Source: Acinetobacter piscicola (GTDB lineage Bacteria > Pseudomonadota > Gammaproteobacteria > Pseudomonadales > Moraxellaceae). Taken from it: a stretch of DNA of 64,000 bases. The notes under the pieces are model-generated. The model did no database searches and was not told the origin of the DNA. It was given only the letters and a program-made list of their open reading frames with translations. A program made the position numbers and the translations under genes. This document shows positions 37,183 to 46,326 of this stretch, piece by piece (position 1 is the stretch's first letter; every line of letters starts with the position of its first letter). Location of the stretch: positions 1,922,001 through 1,986,000 of the forward strand of contig NZ_CP048659.1 of NCBI RefSeq assembly GCF_015218165.1. The letters are read 5' to 3'.

Positions 37183-37673
37183 ATTTTAAGACAAATAGCC
37201 TAAGCTATTTTTAAAAATCAAAACATTAGATCGACTAAAGAGCAATAATCATGTCCTTCTTTTTATTTTTATTTTTAACGCCGTATGATCATTGATGTTT
37301 CATGGATAAAAAATTGATTATTTTCATCTTTTTCTCTTTTGTGCTGCGATATTTTTGATTTTAATCAAGGGTCGAAAAAGGAGATATGTAGAACATCATC
37401 GTATGTGAACCACCAGTCACGCTGTCTAAAGAGCAGGTATCTCTGCATGAGTACCGCTATTATGGATATAAGCTTCCATTAAAACATCAATTTTATAGAG
37501 ACAAACAATCTGTATCGACTTCAACTCAACATATAAGTTGTCATCAAGTATGATGACTGACTACATGCTTGATGGCATTTAAATCCTCAAAATTTGGCGA
37601 GTCATTCTTTAAAGTTAAATGATATAAAAATAAGCAGATTTATCAAACTGAAAAAATTTTCTTTTAAAATAGC
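37183..37673. other. Long gap with a possible broken small ORF
   Basis: 491 bp between the cyd operon and the LysR gene. It contains AAAAAGGAG (37375-37383), ATG at 37386 followed directly by TAG, then 53 open codons in the same frame to TGA at 37551. A stem-loop lies next: CATCAAGTATG/CATGCTTGATG at about 37542-37574. It may be a nonsense-inactivated small gene or a structured RNA; neither is proven. Confidence 0.4.
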
Positions 37674-38591
37674 CTAAGCAAAAATAGAACTTAATTCATT
37701 TCTCAAAAATTGATGCCTCAAATTTAAATCTAAATCCCTCAACCAAAACATACCAATATTCACAGAAGGTAAATCCAATGGATGTTTAAAAATTTGAATA
37801 TTTTCTGAAATTGATAAATGCTGTAAAACTTGTTCTGGAATAGTAAGCACAGCATGAGAATCACTAGCTAAAATTTGTAAAGCTGTAGAATAGTGCTGAC
37901 AACGCAATAAGATCTGCCGTGAGAAATTATGCTGTTGAATAAAAAAATCTTCTAATAAAATTCCTGTCCGTCTCGATGAAACACCAATATGCTTTGCCGA
38001 AAAATATTGTGCCTTACCCATCGTTTTTTGCTGTGTACAAACCACAAATTGATCCTGAATCAAATTTTTAAAGGCAATATGTGTCCCATAGTTTTGTTGT
38101 AGATCAATTGCAAAATCAATTTGCTGCGTAGCAAGTTCTGTTTGGATATTTTTACGATCGAGTTTGCTACTCAAAAATTGAATATCCAAATTTAAATTTT
38201 GGAAATGTTGAAAAAGTTTGGGAAAAATTAATGGTTCAATTTCATCATGGATGGCTATTTTTAAAGTTTTTACCATGCTGGGATTAAATTCTTGCTGTGT
38301 ATTGGAAAGCTGTTGTAGTAAAGCCAAAGCTTGCACAATTTGCGGATAGATTTGTTCAGCAAATGGAGTGGGGCGCATTTTTTGTTGATGACGCACAAAT
38401 AAATCATCTTTTAAAAGTAAACGTAAGCGTTGCAGCGCATGGCTAACTGCAGATTGGCTAACACATAACATTGTTGCTGCTTGTGTAATACTACTATGTT
38501 CATAAATCGCAACAAAAAGTGGATATAAATTAATATCAATACGATGAAAGAGGGATAAATCTAACTCACTTTTATTATGAATTGTATTCAT
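37674..38591 (-). CDS. LysR-family regulator of the acyl-CoA dehydrogenase operon
   Basis: 305 aa. The N-terminal winged helix has FVAIYEHSSITQAATMLCVSQSAVSHALQRLRLLLKDDLFVR, the LysR signature. The C-terminal part is a periplasmic-binding-like effector domain. Divergent from the acyl-CoA dehydrogenase gene with a 92-bp shared region that contains two palindromes, so it probably controls that operon and itself. Confidence 0.92.
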   Translation of the reverse strand: MNTIHNKSELDLSLFHRIDINLYPLFVAIYEHSSITQAATMLCVSQSAVSHALQRLRLLLKDDLFVRHQQKMRPTPFAEQIYPQIVQALALLQQLSNTQQEFNPSMVKTLKIAIHDEIEPLIFPKLFQHFQNLNLDIQFLSSKLDRKNIQTELATQQIDFAIDLQQNYGTHIAFKNLIQDQFVVCTQQKTMGKAQYFSAKHIGVSSRRTGILLEDFFIQQHNFSRQILLRCQHYSTALQILASDSHAVLTIPEQVLQHLSISENIQIFKHPLDLPSVNIGMFWLRDLDLNLRHQFLRNELSSIFA

Positions 38592-38620
38592 AGATGTATA
38601 TCTAATAAAATCATTTTATT
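38591..38620. promoter_or_regulatory. Two palindromes in the LysR/dehydrogenase divergent region
   Basis: TAGAT-GTAT-ATCTA at 38591-38604 and AATAAAAT-C-ATTTTATT at 38604-38620 are both perfect dyads. The first abuts the LysR start codon. They are plausible LysR binding sites. No binding evidence exists in the sequence itself. Confidence 0.5.
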
Positions 38621-38683
38621 CATAGTAAAGTTGATCGTATGCTGTTGTAAAGCAACATATGCACTTTTAAGGATATATCAAAA

Positions 38684-39922
38684 ATGTTTGAACTTTCAGC
38701 ACGTGCACAGGATTTTGTCGAACGCACCAAAGTATTTATAAAAAATGAAATCGAACCTGTAGAAACTGAGTTCTGGAATGAAGTTCATCATCTTAATCAA
38801 GGCGGGGATTGGACCAAATGGCAATGGCCTACACAACTTGAAATTTTAAAAAATAAAGCCAAACAAGCAGGGCTTTGGAATATGTTTCTGCCTTGTCCTG
38901 AACTGGGTCAGGGGTTATCTGTACAAGAATATGCCCATATTGCAGAACTTTCAGGACGCAGTTTAATTGCACCCACGGTGTTTAACTGTAACGCGCCTGA
39001 CAGTGGCAATATGGAAGTCTTGTGGCGTTATGGTTCAGATGCACAAAAAGAACAATGGCTGAAACCATTACTTGATGGAAAAATCCGTTCTGTCTTTTGT
39101 ATGACTGAACCTGATGTTGCCTCATCTGATGCAACCAATATGCAAGCAACTGCTGTGGTAGATGGTGATGAAATTGTTCTAAATGGTCGAAAATGGTGGT
39201 CTTCAGGTTTGGGCGATCCCAATGCCAAAATCATTATTTTTATGGCGCATACACCTGACGAAACAAAAAGTCGCCATCAACAACACTCGATGGTATTGGT
39301 TCCTGTAGATACGCAAGGCGTGACCATTGAACGTATGTTGCCTGTCTTTGGAGATTATGATGCACCACATGGTCACGGCGAAGTCAGTTTTGACAATGTT
39401 CGTGTACCTGTAGCCAACTTTATTGGCGGTGCGGGACAAGGTTTCGCTATTGCACAAGGTCGCTTAGGACCAGGACGTATTCACCATTGTATGCGTTGTA
39501 TCGGTGCGGCTGAAAAATCGCTGGAACTCATGATTGATCGTGGCATGAGTCGTCATGCTTTTGGTAAAGAAATTTTAAAACTCGGTGGCAATCTCGAACG
39601 CGTTGCTGAAGCACGGGTAGCCATTGACCAGGCACGTTTATTAACCTTGTATGCTGCATATAAAATGGATACTTTAGGAAACATGGCAGCATTGACTGAA
39701 ATTTCTGCGATTAAAGTCGTTGCGCCATCAGTCCTTGAAAAAGTGGTGGATATGGCAATTCAAATTCACGGCGGTGCAGGTGTATCGCGTGATACACCAT
39801 TGACAGGATTTTTTGCACAGGCTCGTGCGTTACGTTTAGCCGATGGTCCTGACGAAGTGCATAAAGGTATGATTGCCAAACTCGAACTTAAAAAACGTGG
39901 TTATGGTTCAAGTAAAAAGTAA
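38684..39922 (+). CDS. Acyl-CoA dehydrogenase, ACAD10/11 (LvaC-like) type
   Basis: 412 aa flavoprotein. The N-terminal helical domain includes FELSARAQDFVERTKVFI. The FAD/substrate region has CMTEPDVASSDATNMQATA and GRKWWSSG. The C-terminal domain has QIHGGAGVSRDTPL and RLADGPDEVHKG, typical of ACAD10/11 relatives. AAGGA precedes the ATG. Next to an APH-type kinase gene, it forms the two-gene version of the fused mammalian enzymes. Those act on 4-hydroxyacyl-CoA after phosphorylation. The substrate here is inferred. Confidence 0.9.
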   Translation: MFELSARAQDFVERTKVFIKNEIEPVETEFWNEVHHLNQGGDWTKWQWPTQLEILKNKAKQAGLWNMFLPCPELGQGLSVQEYAHIAELSGRSLIAPTVFNCNAPDSGNMEVLWRYGSDAQKEQWLKPLLDGKIRSVFCMTEPDVASSDATNMQATAVVDGDEIVLNGRKWWSSGLGDPNAKIIIFMAHTPDETKSRHQQHSMVLVPVDTQGVTIERMLPVFGDYDAPHGHGEVSFDNVRVPVANFIGGAGQGFAIAQGRLGPGRIHHCMRCIGAAEKSLELMIDRGMSRHAFGKEILKLGGNLERVAEARVAIDQARLLTLYAAYKMDTLGNMAALTEISAIKVVAPSVLEKVVDMAIQIHGGAGVSRDTPLTGFFAQARALRLADGPDEVHKGMIAKLELKKRGYGSSKK

Positions 39923-40015
39923 GCTATTTAAATGATTTGAAATGTCATTTTCCTATGTAAATATAGACATAGGAAAATACACACCATTCAAAATTTACAA
40001 AATTAGGGAAAAAGC

Positions 40016-41137
40016 ATGTCAGTGATTGATGTTGGTGGAAATGTCCGTGAAGGCGAAGAACTCGATATTCGTGCAGTGGGTAATTGGCTCATTGAAAATG
40101 GTTCTGAAATTTCAGGACCTGTAGAAGTCACTCAATATTCAGGTGGCGCTTCTAATTGGACGTATCGCTTAAAATACGAAAATGCCGATTTAATTTTACG
40201 TCGTCCACCCAAAGGCACTAAAGCCAAATCTGCACATGATATGGCACGTGAATATAACGTTCAGACTTGGCTTGCACCATATTATCCTGTTTTGCCTGAA
40301 ATGGTGGCACTATGTCAGGATGAATCCGTGATTGGCTGTGATTTCTATGTCATGAAACGCATTGAAGGCATTATTCCACGTGCCAAACTGCCATCTGAAT
40401 TAAAATTTGGTGAAACCGAAGTCCGTGAACTCTGCATCAATGTTTTGGACAAACTGATTGAATTACATCAAGTTCCATATCAAGGTACACCACTTGAACA
40501 ATTAGGCAAAGGGGATGGATATTGTCGTCGTCAAGTTGAGGGTTGGGACTCTCGCTATGAAAAAGCCCATACCCTCAATGTGCCAAGTTTTAAGTTTGTG
40601 CGTAAATGGCTCAATGAAAATATTCCTGCTGATTCAACAAGCTGTTTAATTCACAATGATTGGCGTTTTGATAATGTCATTCTTGATCCGAAAAATCCGA
40701 CACAAGTTATTGGTGTATTGGATTGGGAAATGGCAACCATTGGCGATCCACTCATGGATTTAGGTGCAGCTTTAGCCTATTGGGTCGAAGACACTGACAA
40801 TCAAATTTTTAAATCGACCCGTCGCCAACCGACTCATTTAAAAGGGATGTTTACCCGTAAAGAAGTGGTGGACTACTATTTGCAGAAAACAGGTTTACAG
40901 CCTGAAAATTGGACATTCTATGAAGTGTTCGGTATTTTCCGTTTAGCAGTAATCGCACAACAAATTTATTATCGTTACTATCATAAACAAACCAATAATC
41001 CTGCATTTAAAGATTTTTGGATTGTGATTCATGCCTTACATATTCGTGCGCTGAAACTAATCGGCTTGCAAAAACTCGAAGCCAATGAAATTGCACACAA
41101 ATATATGGAAAAAATGAAGGAACTTTTAGCAAAATGA
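40016..41137 (+). CDS. APH-type kinase, ACAD10/11 N-terminal (LvaA-like)
   Basis: 373 aa, aminoglycoside-phosphotransferase fold. A Gly-rich loop (QYSGGASNWTYRL) is followed by Lys/Arg-rich RRPPKGTKAKSAHD. The Brenner motif is LIHNDWRFDNVILD (HxDxxxxN) and the metal site GVLDWEMATIGDPLMDLG. In ACAD11 and LvaA this domain phosphorylates the 4-hydroxyl of acyl-CoA. Its stop overlaps the phosphatase start by 4 bp, so translation is coupled. Confidence 0.9.
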   Translation: MSVIDVGGNVREGEELDIRAVGNWLIENGSEISGPVEVTQYSGGASNWTYRLKYENADLILRRPPKGTKAKSAHDMAREYNVQTWLAPYYPVLPEMVALCQDESVIGCDFYVMKRIEGIIPRAKLPSELKFGETEVRELCINVLDKLIELHQVPYQGTPLEQLGKGDGYCRRQVEGWDSRYEKAHTLNVPSFKFVRKWLNENIPADSTSCLIHNDWRFDNVILDPKNPTQVIGVLDWEMATIGDPLMDLGAALAYWVEDTDNQIFKSTRRQPTHLKGMFTRKEVVDYYLQKTGLQPENWTFYEVFGIFRLAVIAQQIYYRYYHKQTNNPAFKDFWIVIHALHIRALKLIGLQKLEANEIAHKYMEKMKELLAK

Positions 41138-41832
41138 CCACGATTTATTTGGTTCGTCACGGACAAGCATCATTCGGTGCAGAAAGTTATGACAAACTTT
41201 CACCCAATGGCGAGCGACAAGCAAAAGTATTGGGTCAATATTTCAATAAAATTTTGAAAGAAGAACCTTATGTGGTGGCAGGTTCTATGCAACGCCATCA
41301 ACAAACGGCGAATTTTGCATTGGCTGAATGTTTTCCTGAAGCCAATATTGTCACAGACAGCGCTTGGAATGAGTTTAATCATCAGCAAGTTTTTGCCCAA
41401 TATGACCCACGTTTTAATGAGCCGCATTTATTGCGTGAAGAAGTGGCGAAAGAAGAAAGCCCTCGCGCATATTTAGCCAAAATTTTTGAAGGTGCAATTG
41501 GACGTTGGACAGGGGATGACTATCATCATGAATATGATGAATCATGGCCGAATTTTAAAAACCGTGTCGAAACAGCCTTACAAAATCTATGTAATGAACT
41601 CGCTCAAAGCAAGCCACGTTATGCTGTGGTGTTTACTTCAGGCGGGGTCATTTCGGTTGCCGCAGGAAAATTACTGGAACTCAGCCCAAATAAAACCTTT
41701 GCTCTCAATTGGGCAATTGCCAATACAAGTTTAACGACCTTACGTTTAGTGGGTAATGAACCGCAGCTCTTGAGCTTAAACGAACATCATTTTATCAAGG
41801 CAGAAGATTTTCAGTTGCTGACTTGGATCTGA
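41134..41832 (+). CDS. Histidine phosphatase family protein
   Basis: 232 aa. The RHG motif LVRHGQASFG carries the phosphorylated His, and the C-terminal half has VVFTSGGVISVAAGKLL where members carry the second conserved pair. It is broader than SixA and closest in layout to phosphoglycerate-mutase-like phosphatases. Placement in an operon with an acyl-CoA kinase suggests dephosphorylation of a phospho-acyl intermediate or proofreading. That is inference. Confidence 0.88.
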   Translation: MTTIYLVRHGQASFGAESYDKLSPNGERQAKVLGQYFNKILKEEPYVVAGSMQRHQQTANFALAECFPEANIVTDSAWNEFNHQQVFAQYDPRFNEPHLLREEVAKEESPRAYLAKIFEGAIGRWTGDDYHHEYDESWPNFKNRVETALQNLCNELAQSKPRYAVVFTSGGVISVAAGKLLELSPNKTFALNWAIANTSLTTLRLVGNEPQLLSLNEHHFIKAEDFQLLTWI

Positions 41833-41888
41833 TATTCATTTATTAAAACAGATTGAAAAAATTAACAGAAAATATTCAGGAAAATATC

Positions 41889-42632
41889 ATGGCAAAAACA
41901 ATTTTAATTACAGGCGCAAGTTCAGGAATTGGTGCAGGAATGGCACGTGAATTTGCCCAAAAAGGCTATAATTTGGCAGTGTGCGCACGTCGTTTAGAAC
42001 GCTTACAAGATTTAAAGCAAGAACTCGAATCTAAATACGGCGTAAAAGTCATTGCTAAAGTTTTGGATGTGACGGATTACGAACAAGTATTTCAAGTATT
42101 CCGTGAGTTTAAACAAGACTTTGGCACCATTGACCGTATTATTGTCAATGCAGGTGTAGGCGATGGACGTCGTATTGGCAATGGCAAATTTGAAATTAAC
42201 CGTGCGACCGTTGAAACCAATTTCATTTCTGCTTTGGCACAATGTGAAGCGGCAGTTGAAATTTTCCGTGAACAAAAATTTGGACATTTGGTGGTAATTT
42301 CTTCTATGAGTGCCATTCGTGGTATGCCAAAACATTTAACCGCTTATGGTGCAAGTAAAGCAGGAGTTGCTGCATTGGCTGAAGGCATTCGTGCGGAACT
42401 GATTGATACCAAAATCAAAGTTTCCACGATTTTCCCAGGATATATCCGTACCGAAATTAATGAAGGTGCAAAAAAATTACCTTTTGAAGTGGATGTCGAA
42501 ACAGGTTCGCATTTATTGGTTAAAGCCATTGAAAAACAGCCCATTAAAGCCTATGTCCCTCAATGGCCATGGTTACCACTTGGTTTGGCAATGAAAGTTT
42601 TACCCTTGAAAATTGTCAATAAACTTGGTTGA
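41889..42632 (+). CDS. SDR-family oxidoreductase
   Basis: 247 aa from the ATG at 41889, preceded by AGGAAAA; the frame opens 12 codons earlier without a ribosome site. The Rossmann motif TGASSGIGAGMA is N-terminal, with NAG at VNAGVGD and the active site Ser ... YGASK (YxxxK). It is a classical short-chain dehydrogenase that would oxidise or reduce a hydroxyl in the operon's pathway. Last gene of the unit before a terminator-like stem. Confidence 0.92.
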   Translation: MAKTILITGASSGIGAGMAREFAQKGYNLAVCARRLERLQDLKQELESKYGVKVIAKVLDVTDYEQVFQVFREFKQDFGTIDRIIVNAGVGDGRRIGNGKFEINRATVETNFISALAQCEAAVEIFREQKFGHLVVISSMSAIRGMPKHLTAYGASKAGVAALAEGIRAELIDTKIKVSTIFPGYIRTEINEGAKKLPFEVDVETGSHLLVKAIEKQPIKAYVPQWPWLPLGLAMKVLPLKIVNKLG

Positions 42633-42665
42633 TGATTTCAAATTTTAAGATCAAAAAATTTATAT

Positions 42666-42692
42666 AAAGGAGAGTCTTGCACTTTCCTTTAT
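42666..42692. terminator. Terminator between converging genes
   Basis: AAAGGAGAGT-CTTGC-ACTTTCCTTT pairs over 10 bp with one G-U; AT-rich tails lie on both sides. Confidence 0.55.
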
Positions 42693-42699
42693 CTAAAAA

Positions 42700-43383
42700 T
42701 TATTTTTTCTTTAAATAAATCGCTTGCACATAGCCTTCTATTTCTAAATTATTGATATGAATAGAAATTTTTAACCAATAGTCATTGATGATATTGCCAT
42801 AAACATGAACCAAGCTATTGCGGGGAATCTCAATTAACACTGTCCCATTCACAGATGCTTGATCACGTAAGGATATTTTGGTCGTCACAGATGCCGGATA
42901 AATTTCATGCATAAAAATCAGATAAGATTCAATAAAATATGTATTGAATACAGACTGACTAAAATTAAAACAATACAATAAAAAGAGTAAATCCAATAAC
43001 CACTGTTGATATTTTGCGACAGCAGAATTATATAAATCCGTTTTAAAATGAGGATCTAAACTGAGTTTGGACGCTACACTCATTTGAATGTCATAGTCTG
43101 CTAAAATCTCTTTAAATTGCGCCTCATGTTTTTGTACATCAGAAGATAGCTTTTCAGCATCACACAAACGTTGTAATTGTATGGAAATAAAAGGCTGTGC
43201 CTTAATTTCATTAATATTTTTTAAAATATCATCAACTTGTAGCTGAATACTTGGTATTGCTTCGGTATGACGAATAAATTGTTTTAATTTTTCAATAAAT
43301 GGTTTTAAATCCGCTCGATCAATCGTATGAATAAAGCTATTGACTTCATCTTCTATTGCATGATGCTCAAGTTTTTTAGCCAA
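42700..43383 (-). CDS. SH3-like domain protein, unknown
   Basis: 227 aa. The N-terminal two thirds are helical and charged (EDEVNSFIHTIDRADLKPFIEKLKQF...). A hydrophobic stretch (LLDLLFLLYCFNF, around residue 148) could be a single membrane segment. The last 60 residues look like a bacterial SH3 domain (TTKISLRDQASVNGTVLIEIPRNSLVHVYG ... YWLKISI ... EGYVQAIYL). Such domains bind peptides or cell-wall components. I cannot name the family. Confidence 0.7.
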   Translation of the reverse strand: MAKKLEHHAIEDEVNSFIHTIDRADLKPFIEKLKQFIRHTEAIPSIQLQVDDILKNINEIKAQPFISIQLQRLCDAEKLSSDVQKHEAQFKEILADYDIQMSVASKLSLDPHFKTDLYNSAVAKYQQWLLDLLFLLYCFNFSQSVFNTYFIESYLIFMHEIYPASVTTKISLRDQASVNGTVLIEIPRNSLVHVYGNIINDYWLKISIHINNLEIEGYVQAIYLKKK

Positions 43384-43511
43384 GATCGTGCTCCTTGAAC
43401 ATAGCGGAGAGAGTGTAGGTTTTTAATTATCAAGATAAAATACGCAAATATTCTAAGCTTTTACCATATAATTAACAATACTCCTGCAATAATTTTATTT
43501 CAAACAACACT

Positions 43512-44225
43512 ATGCTACGACTTAAAATGCTGACCTTTGGCTTACTTCCTTCACTTTTATGGCAAGGTTATCAAGTCAAAAAAAATACCCCTCGTTTAGC
43601 TGAAGCATCCGGGGAGCGCAAAGGTTTAATTGGGCAGGGGCAAACATTGTCGATTTTAATCTTGGGAGATTCTGCAGCAGCAGGTGTGGGAGTACAAAAA
43701 CAAGAAGATGCATTATTAGGTGCGCTATTATCTGAGTTAAAAAATCACTTTACGGTTCGCTACCAACTAGAAGCAAAAACAGGTGATACCACTTTACAGG
43801 TATTGCAAAGAACAAAGTTATTGAATAACCAGCATTTTGATATAGTGATGACTTCTGTGGGCGTGAATGATGTCACCAAATTAATTTCACCCAAAAAATG
43901 GATTCAACAGCAACATCTTTTTTATCAAGAGATAGAACAAAAATTTTCTCCTGATTTAGTCCTTGTCACTGCTGTACCGCCCATGCATTTATTTCCTTCA
44001 TTACCCAATCCATTGGCATGGTTATTTGGACAATATTCCACGGCGATGAATCAAAAACTAACGAAATTTATTTTACAAAAAAAGAACTATCAATTGGTTC
44101 AATTTGATTTAGCACATTTTAGAGCATTAAATTTAGAGATGGCAAAAGATGGTTTTCACCCAAGTGCAGAAATTTATCAGCTTTGGGCAAGTGAATTGAT
44201 TGGGAAAATCAAGGCTCGATTTTGA
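43512..44225 (+). CDS. SGNH/GDSL hydrolase
   Basis: 237 aa. An N-terminal hydrophobic stretch (MLRLKMLTFGLLPSLLW) may anchor or export it. Block I ILGDSAAAGVG gives the Ser, block III SVGVNDVTKL the Gly/Asn, and block V DGFHPSAEIY the Asp and His. The set fits lysophospholipase or acyl esterases. It stands alone; substrate unknown. Confidence 0.88.
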   Translation: MLRLKMLTFGLLPSLLWQGYQVKKNTPRLAEASGERKGLIGQGQTLSILILGDSAAAGVGVQKQEDALLGALLSELKNHFTVRYQLEAKTGDTTLQVLQRTKLLNNQHFDIVMTSVGVNDVTKLISPKKWIQQQHLFYQEIEQKFSPDLVLVTAVPPMHLFPSLPNPLAWLFGQYSTAMNQKLTKFILQKKNYQLVQFDLAHFRALNLEMAKDGFHPSAEIYQLWASELIGKIKARF

Positions 44226-45114
44226 AACGCTAGGTAATAGTCATATAGTTAGCATCTATATTTGATCTAAGCCTAATCAGATTTGTTCCTAACTTCTTAT
44301 TATTTTAAATGACTCACAGAACAAAGTGGAATATATTTCTGATACCAAAATTTTAGTGCTATTAAATCTGCATGTTGTGTAGATAGGCTTTGAAATCTAA
44401 GAAACTTCGTTGTGTACAGCATAGGGTACAAACATGAACAAGATGAATCCAGATCAAATAAAAGAATAATTTGATTTTCGTTTGAGACTTTCTTTTCTAA
44501 ATGAATTATTTTTAAAGCAAAGATAGTAAAGTTTATGAAGTATTCTTAAGGTCAACATATCATATTTTATAAGTGAAATAGAAATCACTTAAGTTATTGA
44601 ATTTTGGTTTAAGTAAGAAGGATATGAAGTTATTATTAGGTGTATCGTATTTAACATAATATACATTATGCGAAATTATATATTTAAGCCTTAATCGCCA
44701 AAAGCTTAGATAGTTTCATTACTAATAATCCTTTTATTAAATACATGTTCTACAACATAAAATAAAATTGTTTTACTAACTTGTTTTTAAACTCACGTAT
44801 ACACCAGTTGGAATTTTGAGGAACTGATGATATAGATACCACTTTTTCTCAGTTATTATTTAGCAAATTTATCTCTAATAAGACTAGAAATATATGAAGT
44901 CTCTCTTCTTACCTCTATTGTTTGTACAAATACTACTATGTAGTACTTTTAAGTACTTTTTGATCAAGATAATTAATTCTTACAACTATGTTATTCCCAA
45001 GTAAAAAGTCTTAGACAAAGATGCGAGCCAATTCAATAACACATTCGAATCAAATAATGAGCCAAATATGTGTTATATTCAGCTCATCATAGATTTTAGA
45101 TGAGAGAAATTGAA
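44226..45114. other. 889-bp region without genes, before fic
   Basis: No open frame of useful length in six frames. Very AT-rich and irregular in composition. A ribosome-site-free 12-codon ATG frame at 44434 (MNKMNPDQIKE) is not a gene by itself. No IS ends or duplications were found. It looks like decayed sequence at an accessory insertion point, but nothing proves this. Confidence 0.5.
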
Positions 45115-46233
45115 ATGCAGCAATGGATTTGGCAGGCAGAAAATTGGACCAATTTCACATGGCAAGATTCAGTAATCTTACCTAAAACTAGACAGATACA
45201 TCAAAAAATAGGCATTCTTCTTGGACAAAGTCAGCATAATTTAGCCAAAGAGCGATTCACTCTAGATACTCTACTTGCTAATCTTATTGCCTCATCAGCA
45301 ATTGAAAATGAAACGCTCAATGTTTTCTCGTTGCGATCTTCTTTAGCTCAACGTTTAGGAGTGACATTAGAACAACCTTATCCCAGCTCAGATCGCTCAG
45401 AAGGTCTAGCAAATATTATGTTGGATGCACTAAATGACGTTCAGCAACCCCTCACATTTGAACGTCTCATACAATGGCATCATTGGCTTTTCAATGATCC
45501 TGATTGGACAATGCAACGCTTAAGGATCGGTCAATTGAGAGGATCAGAGCCCATGCAAGTCGTTTCAGGTCGATTGGATTACCCTACTGTACATTTTGAA
45601 GCCCCTCCAAGAGAAGGCTTAGAACATCGTTTAAATCATTTCATCGTATGGTTTAATCAGAGTTTGAATGATTCATTACTTGATCCTTTATTACGTGCAG
45701 GTATTACCCACTTATGGTTTGTGACATTACACCCTTTTGATGATGGTAATGGACGTATTACCCGTACACTTACCGACCTTGCTCTGGCTCAAATGGATGA
45801 ACAGAGCATTCGTTTATATGCAATGTCTACCGCAATATTAAATAAGCGCAAAAGTTATTATGAGATATTAGAAAAAACGCAAAAAAATGATTCTGATATT
45901 ACAGATTGGTTGGTTTGGTTCTTAGATACCTTAGATGATAGCCTTGAAAATACTTTAGCTCAGATCAATCGAACACTCTTTAAAAGTCAGTTTTGGCATA
46001 AACATTCAAATTTAACTTTAAGTGCAGAACAACGTAAAGTGATAAACCGTTTATTAGACGGCGGAGAAAATGGATTTGAGCATGGGATCAGTGCTTCACA
46101 ATACCAAAAGGTTGCGAAAGTCAGTAAGGCAACAGCTACGCGCCACTTATCAGACTTACTAGAAAAGGAATGCATTGTAAAATTAGAAGGTGGTGGCCGT
46201 AATACACGCTATCAGATTAACACTCAATTATAG
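45115..46233 (+). CDS. Fic-domain AMP transferase, class II
   Basis: 372 aa. N-terminal DUF4172-like start (MQQWIWQAENWTNFTW). The inhibitory helix is SSAIENE, matching [S/T]xxxE[G/N], and it lies N-terminal to the Fic core, so class II. The catalytic motif HPFDDGNGRITR begins at His206. The C-terminus is a winged helix (ISASQYQKVAKVSKATATRHLSDLLEKECIV). Fic enzymes add AMP or other nucleotides to target proteins. The target is unknown. The isolated position beside a non-coding tract hints at horizontal transfer. Confidence 0.92.
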   Translation: MQQWIWQAENWTNFTWQDSVILPKTRQIHQKIGILLGQSQHNLAKERFTLDTLLANLIASSAIENETLNVFSLRSSLAQRLGVTLEQPYPSSDRSEGLANIMLDALNDVQQPLTFERLIQWHHWLFNDPDWTMQRLRIGQLRGSEPMQVVSGRLDYPTVHFEAPPREGLEHRLNHFIVWFNQSLNDSLLDPLLRAGITHLWFVTLHPFDDGNGRITRTLTDLALAQMDEQSIRLYAMSTAILNKRKSYYEILEKTQKNDSDITDWLVWFLDTLDDSLENTLAQINRTLFKSQFWHKHSNLTLSAEQRKVINRLLDGGENGFEHGISASQYQKVAKVSKATATRHLSDLLEKECIVKLEGGGRNTRYQINTQL

Positions 46234-46248
46234 ATATTTTAGTCAGTT

Positions 46249-46277
46249 AAAAACCCCAATATTCTGTAGGGGTTTTT
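46249..46277 (+). terminator. Terminator after fic
   Basis: AAAAACCCC/GGGGTTTTT arms around an 11-nt loop with a T-run, 16 bp past the stop. Confidence 0.85.
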
Positions 46278-46326
46278 ATATTTGGTGATTGAGGTCCAAC
46301 TCATATCCTATTCATTACGCCAAAAT

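Noticed and set aside
44226..45114. CRISPR array or tRNA in the long gap
   Set aside because: No regularly spaced repeats and no cloverleaf or TTCGA-type T-loop sequence seen.
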